DNA from: Lasiosphaeria ovina
Taxonomy: Eukaryota; Ascomycota; Sordariomycetes; Sordariales; Lasiosphaeriaceae
DNA: 64,000 nt
Assembly (NCBI GenBank): GCA_033439765.1
Contig: JAULSN010000001.1
Span: forward strand, 6,448,001 to 6,512,000
Reading direction: 5' to 3'
In this document: piece by piece, positions 50,420 to 60,160 of the stretch
Layout: every line of letters begins with the position of its first letter
How positions within the stretch are numbered: position 1 is the first letter of the stretch
Program-made: the position numbers and the translations under genes
Notes under the pieces: model-generated
What the model saw: only the letters and a program-made list of their open reading frames with translations
What the model was told of the DNA's origin: nothing
Databases searched by the model: none

Positions 50420-51280
50420 TCACTGCAGTACAACCTTTGACTTTTGCACTCGATGTCTTCCGCATCGGCTTTTGTTTCCTGGCTTGCTCATGTAGCAGTA
50501 GGGTTTGGCGCCTTCGGGGGCTGCCTGGCCAAACTTCTGTTTGATCGAGCAGTACTCAGCACCCTCGCCCATCCAGGACTGGATATGCTTGTGCAGCTCA
50601 CAGCGCGTGACGCCGCATTTCCGGCAGTATGCTTGACCGCGGACGCGCAGTTTCGACAAGGCGTTCATCTCCCTGTCTCCAAGCGTCGGCTCGATTCCGG
50701 GTGGGATTCGAATGACGTTGCCGGCGAGGTGCCACGCCCACTCAAGTTCGTTTGGCCCGTCACGGCGAGCAGATAGCGGCACTATGCCATGTAGCCGGCG
50801 GTGGATAGTGTAGAAATGACTGTTCGTAAGACCAAGACAGGTGCTGTCTATGGGATCCAGGAAGTCAAAGATGGCATAGTGCAGTTCGGCCGGCAATAGC
50901 AGAAGTGTCACGTTTGCCGACGGCCTGTGATGATGGGGAATTGGCTCGTGATCTGTGACCGAGTATGACCGGCGAGGGGGGCCAAGCGGGGGTCTGCGTC
51001 TCGCTGTCCCGCCCCGATTTCCTTCTTGTTGCTCCTGCTCGCCTGCGGTGACTGATAAGCCCTTGGGCTGGACGCTCGGGGTCTGTGGCCGTCGATAGAC
51101 GGCGTAGGTGGTCACGGCTGGGGGCTGAGGAAGCTGATAGTCGTAATGGGTCCGGGAGCGACGTGGAGCATGCTTGGCCCCGCGCGCAAAGCCCATCTCA
51201 TTCATTGCGTGCTCTTCTCCATTCAATGGAGAGCCCAACCCTTCGGGGGTGGACGGACCACTATAGAGAACCTCGATCAT
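50420..51280 (-). CDS. F-box domain protein, fungal, substrate unknown
   Basis: Single exon of 286 aa beginning MIEVLYSGP. Residues about 123-165 (LLLLPAELHYAIFDFLDPIDSTCLGLTNSHFY) have the pattern of an F-box: the LP start, the I-x-D/E-FLD middle and the conserved LT-x-(V/S)C-like end. An SCF adaptor role is the natural inference. The N-terminal 120 residues are disordered, rich in Pro/Arg/Gln. The C-terminal third has seven cysteines (YCRKCG...RCELH...YC...YCYM...RCGRH) that may bind zinc, a feature also seen in other short fungal F-box proteins. No leucine-rich repeats or WD repeats are present, so substrate recognition must use the Cys-rich tail. Confidence 0.75.
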   Translation of the reverse strand: MIEVLYSGPSTPEGLGSPLNGEEHAMNEMGFARGAKHAPRRSRTHYDYQLPQPPAVTTYAVYRRPQTPSVQPKGLSVTAGEQEQQEGNRGGTARRRPPLGPPRRSYSVTDHEPIPHHHRPSANVTLLLLPAELHYAIFDFLDPIDSTCLGLTNSHFYTIHRRLHGIVPLSARRDGPNELEWAWHLAGNVIRIPPGIEPTLGDREMNALSKLRVRGQAYCRKCGVTRCELHKHIQSWMGEGAEYCSIKQKFGQAAPEGAKPYCYMSKPGNKSRCGRHRVQKSKVVLQ

Positions 51281-53716
51281 GGTTAGGAATTCAATTGTGT
51301 AAAGTATGAAATCGAGGGGGGGGGAGTGCCAGGGAAGAGCGAAGATGGTCGTTCTCTAATAAAGTCCTGGGAGGTGGTGGGAGGTGGCAAGTGTGGGAGT
51401 GGCAGGTGATGATGTCTCCTCGATCGCGGGCGTAGTGCGAGTGTCGATCTTGTACGACAAGACGGACGAAAAGATGCGAGTGGTTGAGATGTCAGGCCGG
51501 CTTGAGCCGTCTCGTACCGCGCCTCTTCAGGGACCGGTGCTGAAGAATGGTCTCGGGAGAGAGTTGGCGGGGCTCCCTCAATAGCACGTTCATGAGAAGA
51601 GGGGACAGGAAGGGCTGATAAGGTATTCACATCTCAGAATAAAGCCAAGACCGGCTTGCGGAGAATTTGCTGGAGATACTCGGCCGACAACCCGGCCAGA
51701 GATAGACAACAAGAGACCCTGAATGGGCTGGTCGCGTGCCTCGACCTAAGGTATCTTGTACTGAGGCGGAGCGTTGAGACGGCAGTTGAGCCAAGAAGAC
51801 GGTTTGCGACGAGTTTGGAGGCTTGGGTGGGTGGCAGGCAGCCTGACCTGGGGCTTGCACGAAATAGCGTGGGCAAGGGGTGGGAAAAGATTTCCCCGCC
51901 GTCTGATTAGCCGTCCATGGCTGTCCTTCCTGGCCGGGATTCCGGCGTGGTCTCGCAGCCCGGCCTAGGCTTGGTGGAGGCTGCCGTGCAGGAGGAATGT
52001 GGTTGTCCTGCAGGGATGGTGTTAATGGAAATCAAGTTGGGGCGGCCATGTCTGAGCGCGAACGGCGAATCCGTCTACAAGTCAGCGCCCCAGCCGCTGG
52101 CTCGGCCGACAAAACGACCATTGCCTCCGTTTGCTTAAAACTGCCCCATCATATTAACACAGAGCCCTTTGTGAGAAGCCCAGGGCCCGGACGGGCAAAA
52201 GCAGTGATGATACCCTCGTCTGTCTGGCCTTTGGTCCGCAGCCGTGTGTACACTATAGGGAAACCTTCCTACCTACCCGACCTACCCATGCTTGCCAAGT
52301 TACCTTAGGTTAGTAGTCCAGTGAACGAATTAGAGGCATAGCAGTTGCGATTCATGCCAGGATCATGCGGCTCCAGCCGCCACTTGCGTCAGCCAGGCAC
52401 TATATATTGCATACTGTGCAGGCTGTCGCAACAGTCGCCAACCCCACCGTTCCCCGCAGTGACCCCTCCGCTAACGGCGCTGGCGCTCGTCATTCCTATC
52501 CATCGTTACCCCCTAAATATTCTTGGAATATTCGACAGACACTCCCGAACCAACAACCATGCCGGGTGGTAGGTGATAATCGACCAGCTTCTTGTATGAG
52601 GACCAGCCTCGGAAAGACATGGCGCAACCAACGAAAGGTATAAAGGCTCGGGCCAGTGCCTTGAACTGGGCATCATACGATGCAACACTTACAACCAACC
52701 TACGACTCAGGAGGCATTTGAAGGCTGCAGAGAGAGCGTTCTCGTCCGTGGTTCCACACGTATTTCCGAAGTTGTCTTGTTTTACCCGTTCCCAAGGAGT
52801 TGGTACGACGATCTCAAGGGTTATCTCTTCGTATACACGCGTACAAGTTGCTCAACTATGTAGGCTTGGTTGGATTTTGTTCAGTGGTGGGGAGGTGGTT
52901 GGGTGGGTAGTGCGTTTGTCACCTGCTCTACACGTGTACTTCCAAGATCAACAAATTGTCGCTCACGAATAACGCAAACCGGTGGCAAAGAGGATGCAGT
53001 GATTGTGACTTGCTACGATGGAGGATCGACAGGCTGCATTCGGCTGCTGAGCGATAAGCCTTGGTCGCGATCGACGGCGCCGCAGCCCCTCCGCTCATGA
53101 ATACAACCACCCACTCACCCAGGAAGACCCGAACGGAGGAGATGATTCCCAACGGCGTGAGCCCTAACACGCATGTAGTGTACCATGGAATTACCTTGTT
53201 TGCGGGCTTAGTCGACCATGATCAAGTTTGACCTTCTGTTTGATGAACCTCCATCACTTATCCCAGAATCTCACTTTATCGAAGCTCCACCCGCTGTCGG
53301 CCAATATGAACCCTTTTCCATAACCCCATTTCACCACCGAGGCTGCACTGAATATGCGGGCAAATGCGGTGCTGTAACGGAACACCGGCGGCAAAAGCTT
53401 GAGTTTCCCCCGGTCTTCCGGACTCGGGCTAGATGTGCAGGCTGGCACAAACGTCCTCTTCGGACTGCGGAGAAGAGGGACGACTAGCCGTTCCCGGGAC
53501 CGTGTCCTACCCACACAGAATGATGCCGTTACTGCCCGTCCGCCTACCCGCACAGCACCTAACGTAGATAATAAGTGCCTACTTAAGCTCTAGTGTCAAG
53601 TTTGTGGATGCCTTGGTCGTAAAAAGCGTTAGATACGTATGAAGCAGCATTGTCAATACCATCATCGGTAGACCCTGCCGCAGATAATAAACAATGCCAG
53701 AAAGAATCACATCTCT
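51281..53716. other. Intergenic region, 2.4 kb
   Basis: Separates the F-box gene (whose promoter is at its left end) from the 3' end of the dynein light chain gene. Candidate frames (for example 52,592-52,972 plus, 53,254-53,553 minus) show no family likeness. Short CCTACC-type direct repeats occur at 52,265-52,290. Confidence 0.55.
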
Positions 53717-54455
53717 CTAGACGGCGATCCAGATGAGCATTATGACAACATCGAGACCCTTTGCCTCGCCGTCAAACTTGAAGCTCCACATGCCATCCGT
53801 CTTCTCGTTCCAGTATCCGCCCGTCGCGCTATGCATACCGCGCCGGCCCGCCGCGCCCTTCTTTGCCGACGCAGCCTTCGCTTCCTCGTCGTCGGTCGAC
53901 GTACTTGTGCCCGTAGACTTGTTCAGCTGTGCTGTTGGGACCACATGCTGCACAATGGTGCTGTTGATGGCGAACTTGTAGGTCGATGCAGAGGCTCCTT
54001 GTGGTGCGGCTTCGGACACCACCGCCTTGAGTATCTTTTGCTGCATCGCTATGTCAACTTCCCGTCGCTAATAAATCTGCTATCGTTCCTGTCGGGGCGG
54101 AAAGGCACGGGCCCGAGGTAATCTAGCATACAATGATGGTCTCATTCCATTCTGCCGTCTTGGGGTGTTCGTAGTACTCGGCGTTGGCCAGAGCGCTGTT
54201 GCATGCCTAAACCACGGACTGCTGTTAGCTCTCAATATTCTCGATGGATAACCTTTGGAGCCATTTCAAGTCCGGAGATAGCCTCTAGACGGGACCGCGA
54301 GAGCCCGGACAAAAGATTAACAAAAGTTTGACTTGCATCTGTCGCAATCTGCTCGAGACGCTTCAAAGGAATTGGCTGGTGAAACTAAGTCAGCTAACTC
54401 CCCGATTGACGTCTGTGATAACAGAGCTGCACACCGAATTGGTTTGGGTAGCCAT
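53717..54455 (-). CDS. Dynein light chain, Tctex-1 (DYNLT) type
   Basis: Small dimeric subunit of cytoplasmic dynein that binds the intermediate chain and cargo. Exons 54435-54455, 54337-54375, 54132-54206 and 53717-54040 give 152 aa, starting MATQTNSPIPLKRLEQIATDACNS when joined. The large exon carries the Tctex signature: YKFAINSTIVQHV, RRGMHSATGGYWNEKTDGMWSFKF and the C-terminal DVVIMLIWIAV beta strand. A Thr/Ser/Asp-rich loop sits between the halves. Intron 1 is GTGTGC...CACCAG (an alternative TTAG acceptor nine bases upstream would add FHQ). Intron 2 works only with a GC donor (GCAAGT), because any GT nearby breaks the frame. Intron 3 ends at GATGCAG, giving ETIIQKILKAVV. The small exons are inferred from frame and family pattern, so their exact borders are less sure than the last exon. 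Confidence 0.82.
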
Positions 54456-54930
54456 GGTGATTGATTGCGATTGTTGTCGTGTTGTGCTGCTCGTGTGTCC
54501 AGATCTGTGGTTGTGTTTGTTTGCGTGGAAGTGGGCTTTGAAAGAGCCGCAGGTTTGGCGCGGTCTTGTTGACTTTGGCGCGCCACGTTCCCAAGGTTGC
54601 CTTCCCCTAACAATAAGTGAAGGAAAAGGCCCCGAACTTGGCTCCCACAACGCGAGCAGTCTTCACGCGTAGTGGCTCCGCCTAATTTCAGTCGAGATCA
54701 GACGTCCAACCGAATCGAGATTCAAGCAGCAGCCTGGAGATAAAAGCTGAAGAATGAAGATGTCTATTACACCTTAAGCATGTGCTCACATGAAATCCGC
54801 AAATCTCAGCCACACTTCCGCCACTGTAAGTAATGTGCCATAACTTGGAGGCTGCTGGTGCCACACAGCTGAAGCGCAACCATGAAGAGTTCCGTTACGA
54901 CGCTAAACGGATGCGGGGCAACGATGATGT

Positions 54931-54950
54931 CCCCCCCCCCCCCCCCCCCC
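54931..54950. repeat. Poly-C homopolymer (20 nt)
   Basis: Uninterrupted run of 20 C. The length may be imprecise because such runs are error-prone in sequencing and assembly. The opposite strand is a G tract. Confidence 0.85.
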
Positions 54951-55286
54951 GACAATCGATCCGATGTGTGTAAGCTTATCGTGCCCACTGTCCAGTTAAA
55001 CTTGAGAATGGACCCACGTGCCAGTTAGCGGGGCCGATTCGAAGCTTCTCATTGCTCAATTGGAGCTCAAAGCTTCAACGGAGCCAACTAGCGACTTCGA
55101 TGGCGCAGTTGTTTTAAGCCTTTTGAAACCACGCCGCCGATGAAGGACACAACCTGAAAAGACCACGCCAAGTTCTCTGGGGATCTTGTATACGAACTGT
55201 GTATTGCCTCTGCTTTGCGCAACTATTCTTTTGCGTTCCGAACTCTCAGCACTCGACTTTTGCGTCATCGTCACCCGAGAACGCGT

Positions 55287-55313
55287 CGAACGAACGAACG
55301 AACGAACGAACGA
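55287..55313. repeat. CGAA tetranucleotide microsatellite
   Basis: About six CGAA units, 75 bases before the VTC1 ATG and probably within its leader. Confidence 0.85.
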
Positions 55314-55386
55314 CCACCCGCGGTTTCCAGCATAACCCCCTTTTCGCTCTTGACCTCAGTGCAATTGGGCTGTTGAACCCCTCAAC

Positions 55387-55837
55387 ATGTCGAGCCAGCC
55401 GCTTCTTCAGACCGCGCCAGGTTCGTAGCCCTTCTACACACCTCACACGTTGCTGTGTCGTCTATCCTAACTTTCGAACTCCAGGCAAGCGCATCGCGCT
55501 TCCAACGCGCGTCGAGCCCAAAGTCTTCTTCGCCAACGAGCGGACATTTCTCTCATGGCTCAACTTCACCGTCATTCTCGGGGCGCTGGCGATCGGAATG
55601 CTAAACTTTGGCGACCGGCCCGCCTTCATTTCGGCCTTCCTCTTCACCGGCGTCGCGATGGCCGCCATGGTGTATGCGTTAATAACGTATCACTGGAGGG
55701 CCAAGTCAATACGAATGCGCGGGCAGGCGGGTTTCGATGACCGATTCGGCCCCACGTTCCTGGCCATCATCCTGCTCCTCGCAGTAGTGGTCAATTTCGT
55801 ACTCCGAATTACCTACAACAGGGATCAAAACCCCTGA
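55387..55837 (+). CDS. VTC1: Vacuolar transporter chaperone subunit 1 (VTC1)
   Basis: Small membrane subunit of the VTC complex, which polymerises ATP gamma-phosphate into polyphosphate and moves it into the vacuole. Exons 55387-55420 and 55485-55837 give 128 aa, against 129 in yeast. The sequence [20 protein letters not shown] is the hallmark N-terminal block. Three hydrophobic helices follow ([33 protein letters not shown] and [19 protein letters not shown]), the DUF202-type layout. The 64-nt intron has a GTTCGT donor and a CTAAC branch site. Without splicing the ATG is out of frame with the domain, so the intron is required. It lacks the SPX and catalytic domains that sit on other VTC subunits, as expected for Vtc1. 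Confidence 0.92.
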
Positions 55838-56497
55838 ACGCAAACGGATATTGAATTGTAAAGGGTTCTTGGGGTGTGCCAACAAGGACTTGGTGTATAT
55901 AGATGGCATGGCGGAATTAATTTACACATGACGTGGTCTAATAGCAGTCCGAGAAGATCAGACCTAGGAATTCACGGGGGACGGCATTGCATATGAATTT
56001 GGAGATAGAATGCCACAAAGGCGGCTTTGCAGCGGTGACAGTTGGTATAGCATTGGTGCTGGAGTTCTGGTCAGGAGTTACCCATTTCCAAAAGCGAAAA
56101 GAACTACACATAATGAAAGAAATGCAGGGATAGTGATCATGGCCACTGCACAAAACATCGCAAGCAGAATATAATGGGTTATTGAATACTATCCGTGTTC
56201 TTGGGTCGTCCGTCATACCTGTGATCACGATGGGGGACCAGAAACAAAACACCATTGCCTTGGCAAGTGGTATAGCGCCTTCAACGCCAGAGATATCTCG
56301 CTCATCGGTCACGAAATACAAGTCCCCCCGCCTTTCATTGCTGATAATGCAATGAAGAAATAATTTGGGCTGTCAGTCTGCCTGGGGTATCATAATATGC
56401 TTATTAACGCCTCGCTACTTACGCCGTCTTCCGCCACCCGTTCCTCAAAGTCAAGAACCCGTTTAACCGCCACTGTAGATTGGCCATAGTCCTGCGG
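55838..56497. other. Convergent 3' region between VTC1 and the Alba-domain gene
   Basis: AT-rich. A minus-strand frame of 127 codons (55,938-56,321) has no ATG until well inside it and no family resemblance, so I regard it as non-coding. Confidence 0.55.
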
Positions 56498-57238
56498 CTA
56501 GCCGACCAGGCCTGCCTTTTTCTTTCGCACGTATTCGATTTGCTTCTCGTTTGTCTGGAGTATGATGTTCGGCAGGGAATTGAGTTCGCCGAGCGGAACT
56601 CTAGAGAGGAAAATGCTCATGAATGCAACGTGCCTAGTTTTGGCAGGCTGGGTGGCCCTTTCGTGGATGCTGCCGGGGTTCACCGTCGTTTCGAAGTAAT
56701 CCTCCGAATCGCTCGCATTGCCGGGCTCGTGCTCGGGATCAACCTCCATGAATGTGTCCTCCACGACCTCTCTGGGCCGCTCGGCTGCTGTTGGCTCGCA
56801 CAGCGACTCGTTCAGTACGTTGTACTGATACCATTTTTGCTCGCTCTCTCCGATGCGCCGCCGAACCAACTCTGAAATGGTGATGAGCTTGCTCGACGCG
56901 CTCGCCTTTGCCGACAAAAGCACCACGCCCGGGAGGACGGACTGATCCCACATGCTGAAGCGGCCGAGGTGGTTGAGGGCTTTGTCGACGTGCTTGTTGA
57001 TGCTAGTCGAAGACATGACTGACATGGTTTTGACCTCGTATCGCGGCCGCAGTATGGAGACGAGAGATTCGTGGAGCTGCGTGAATGGGCTAGCAGCTGG
57101 GGATGCCGTCGTGTCTAGTGCTGTAGCCAGTTCGCCCGCAACGCGCACTTTCTTCGGATTCGGATCATTATTGTCACTGAGGTGTTTCCGTTTGGACAAT
57201 ATTTGTGTCTGTGGCCGTATAGTCTCTGCTGTAGGCAT
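56498..57238 (-). CDS. Alba-domain nucleic-acid-binding protein
   Basis: 246 aa from the ATG at 57238, chosen because its context is CCACCATGCC. The frame is open further upstream to another ATG at 57454, which would add 72 residues of unremarkable sequence. A basic KRKH...KKVR segment (nuclear-signal-like) precedes an Alba-like domain: FTQLHESLVSILRPRYEVKTMSVMSSTSINKHVDKALNHLG, then VVLLSAKASASSKLITISELVRRRI. This has the S-S-x-S-I-x-K-H-V core and the two strand-helix units of Alba. The C-terminal third is acidic (EVDPEHEPGNASDSEDYFE) and ends in a short basic KQIEYVRKKKAG. Alba proteins bind RNA or DNA; the RNase P/MRP subunits Pop6/Pop7 share the fold, but the low-complexity flanks fit a general fungal Alba-like protein better. 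Confidence 0.7.
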   Translation of the reverse strand: MPTAETIRPQTQILSKRKHLSDNNDPNPKKVRVAGELATALDTTASPAASPFTQLHESLVSILRPRYEVKTMSVMSSTSINKHVDKALNHLGRFSMWDQSVLPGVVLLSAKASASSKLITISELVRRRIGESEQKWYQYNVLNESLCEPTAAERPREVVEDTFMEVDPEHEPGNASDSEDYFETTVNPGSIHERATQPAKTRHVAFMSIFLSRVPLGELNSLPNIILQTNEKQIEYVRKKKAGLVG

Positions 57239-60160
57239 GGTGGCTTCTGCGCTGGCGCCGCTGTTCTGCTCAAATTGCGATGCTGCGTCGTTGGAGGGAC
57301 GCGAGATCGAATTGCTAGGAATTTGGCGCGTCAAACAATGTGGGGTCGGGGGCCCAAGCCACTGCTTATCGATAAAACTCCAGGGTGGCTTTCGGCATGC
57401 TGCTGCCAGGGTGCAAGTTGGAATCGTCTGACCAATTACGGAAGAGACCACCATGAATGGAGACCACCATGAATCAAGGTCTAACAGACTGTACGGCCTC
57501 GAAGATTTAGAATAGAACTTGGTACCGAAGAATCCAGGTCTATAACATTCATTAGCTCTGCTTTACTTTTTGGAATAGTGAGCTTCCGTCTAGAGTTTCA
57601 GTATTACTTTCAGTATCGTGCTACTTATCGTCCACCTCGTGCAATATGAACCAACACAGCCCCAGGAACCTTTAACTTATTTTCTCGAATGTCTGTTTGT
57701 GCAAGAGTCTAGCTAGACATAGAATGGAGTAATAGGTAAAGTACTAGTGATTACCCGTACTCGAGGTACTTGCCTCATTAAATCTATACATTCCGTCCTA
57801 GCTATAAGAACTTACTTCAAAAGATTATCTTGGCGGCATTCCCGATCATAAAGGAAGCTCGAGCCTGCCAATGATAGCGACAATTTCAGACCAATATGCT
57901 GCACAGCGTAAAATACTTGGGGCATCATACGAATTTTGGAATGCTGGAGGACTGAAATCTTGTAAAGAGAATTTCGAGCCCAAGTGCTTTCAGTTGAAAG
58001 TTTACGTAATACGTAAGCCGAATTGCTAACATTCACTCCAGATTGCAACTTGTAGTGCACCTCATGTTGTTCACTCTCAGTACGTAAGTGATGTCAGGTC
58101 ACAAAAGTAGCCCGGCCCTCGTTTGTTTACTAAGAAACAGCCGGGGACTTATCTAAGTTTAGTTCCAATAACAGGAACATGGGCTGTCTAGCTTTAGTTA
58201 CTCCACGATATTCTTCTGGCTACAAGATGGACGTTAATTATAAAACGTAGAAACAGTGCATGGCCGTGAGGCCTCGAACAAGTTTCCACAAATGCCTGTC
58301 ATTTTAGTATTACCCCGTATGCGTTCGGTATTTCGTAAAGACTGAAAGGTAGAACGAACCATAGGGCCGTTGTGGACGCCGTGCTCTATTTCCTCCCTGC
58401 CCATGCTCTTTGGAGCAACTTGTCTCGGCTATTAAGCTCAGGTTCTTCGCCGCTCTCGGTCACCTGTGGGGGTGCGTTATATATCTGGGCCGCCGCGACA
58501 TTTCGTCGATGTTTTCGAAATGCCACCATAACAGTAATCCGTAAATTAGGTTAGGACAATTGTATGGGGGGCCGTATCGCGCTGGTAAGATTAGGCCCGG
58601 ATTGAGGTGGGGCCCATCCGAATACGGAAACTTGGTTCGATAACGAAATGGAACATTCCTTGGGCTCTGAAACGAGCACACCACTACGGAATGTGTACGA
58701 TGTGCCCCTCCTGGTCAAAGCGCCTCAGGATGTTAACTAGGAACGAGAGGGTGTTGACACCTCGCTTTTGGCTCGTCGGTTGAGAGTAGTGCGCAGCCAA
58801 CCAAGGAAGCTCTGCCTCGAGGGTGCATCCAGCACACCAACACCTAATAATGGATGGCTGCACAGCCCGCTGGTGACGCTGCTCCTCCACAAGTCCCACG
58901 CAAGTTTGGCCCTTCTTCAGCTTGCTCGGCAGGCGGTAGTTTCGCTGATAGATACATGATTTGTTATACTCATATTTCGCCTAGATTCGCCATCAGTTGC
59001 ACCAGGCATAAAAAGTCGTTTTGGTAAAATATTATTTTCGGGGTGGTGCTTATTTCGCCGTTGTGATGTGCTTCTTCTTCCTATTCACAGGTCGTATTGA
59101 CTTGCGACTGAATACGGATCCACTCATTTCGTTGGATTTTGCGCTTCAGCCACCCATCGTCGTGCAGCCAAAAGGTTGGTGTTGGAGCTGGAGCCTTCGG
59201 GCTGCTTCCTTCCTCTTGGCTGTGCTGAGTGTATCTTGCAGGGAACAAGGCACGCCAAATGCTGATGGGTATAAGACAAGCCGCCGACCTTTGCCCCATG
59301 CCGGCCCGCTTGCGGCCAATCAGTGGGCCAGGTCAAGTACGGGACCCCCTCCCTCGATCTCTCCCTGTCATCGCTGGGTTAGTCACCGTCCCCCCTGTTC
59401 CCGTGGCATTTTGCCCCCAGGCGCCTTCCCAAATAATTTCCCGTCTGTCCATCTGTTGCATCTCCCCTTACAACCGCGTGACAGCGGCCATCCCCCCAAC
59501 TTTCAATCAACTTGCAACCAACACCAGCGGAACTGACCAAAACCACGCAAAAGCGCAACGCGACCGATTGTTTTTTGCTCACTCTCCTTTCTCTTCGCGC
59601 GCTCATTTCGCCCTGCCCTATTTGGCACTTCTTACATTTTTGACGTCGTCGAGGCTTTAGCTAGCTCTCGCGCGCTTTTGAGGCCGATATCCACCGGGCG
59701 CCTCCCCGATCGCATTCGCGACAGACCTGCTGTTTGCGGTGCGCTGCGTTTCGTTGCGCAAAAATAGTGGCGCCAGCTTTTGCCTCTGGTCCGGCCCCGT
59801 TTTCTTTGGGTCTGGGGCGGCCACATCAGCACAGTTCGGCCGCAGGAGCCTGCGGGCCTCGCAAGTCCAGTTCCAGGCCACACCCGACTTAGCCGACAAT
59901 CACGCTAGCCCGACCGAGACCCCACCCCACTTTGCACCAGTTACGTCAGCCTTGCCCGCGCCGCCAGCCAATCCGCGGGCGTCCCCCTTTTCCCGTTTCC
60001 ATCACGCTAGCTCGTCCAAATCCAGTCCTTGATTGCTGCCTTGCGACCCGCGACTGACTCCACGACGACCACCCTTGATAAGGGCGAACAAGCCACTCCC
60101 TCGCCAGACGCCTGTGTCCCTGCGAGTGCGCTTCATACACAACTTGTCCCAGGGCTGCTC
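57239..60160. other. Gene-poor divergent region (Alba-domain gene / AHC1-like gene)
   Basis: No supported gene beyond the possible N-terminal extension of the Alba-domain protein (to 57454). A 16-nt tandem duplication at 57444-57475 duplicates an ATG context. 57,480-58,400 is visibly AT-richer than the rest of the window. 59,100-60,160 is pyrimidine-rich and probably the leader of the downstream gene. Nothing I can identify as a transposon. Confidence 0.55.

Larger units (their letters stand above)
54456..55386. other. Divergent promoter region (dynein light chain / VTC1)
   Basis: No gene seen. Contains a 20-nt poly-C run and a CGAA tetranucleotide repeat close to the VTC1 start. Confidence 0.6.

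Noticed and set aside
55938..56321. 127-codon minus-strand frame between VTC1 and the Alba-domain gene
   Set aside because: Starts with TTG, has no early ATG, and matches no family; lies in an AT-rich 3' intergenic region.
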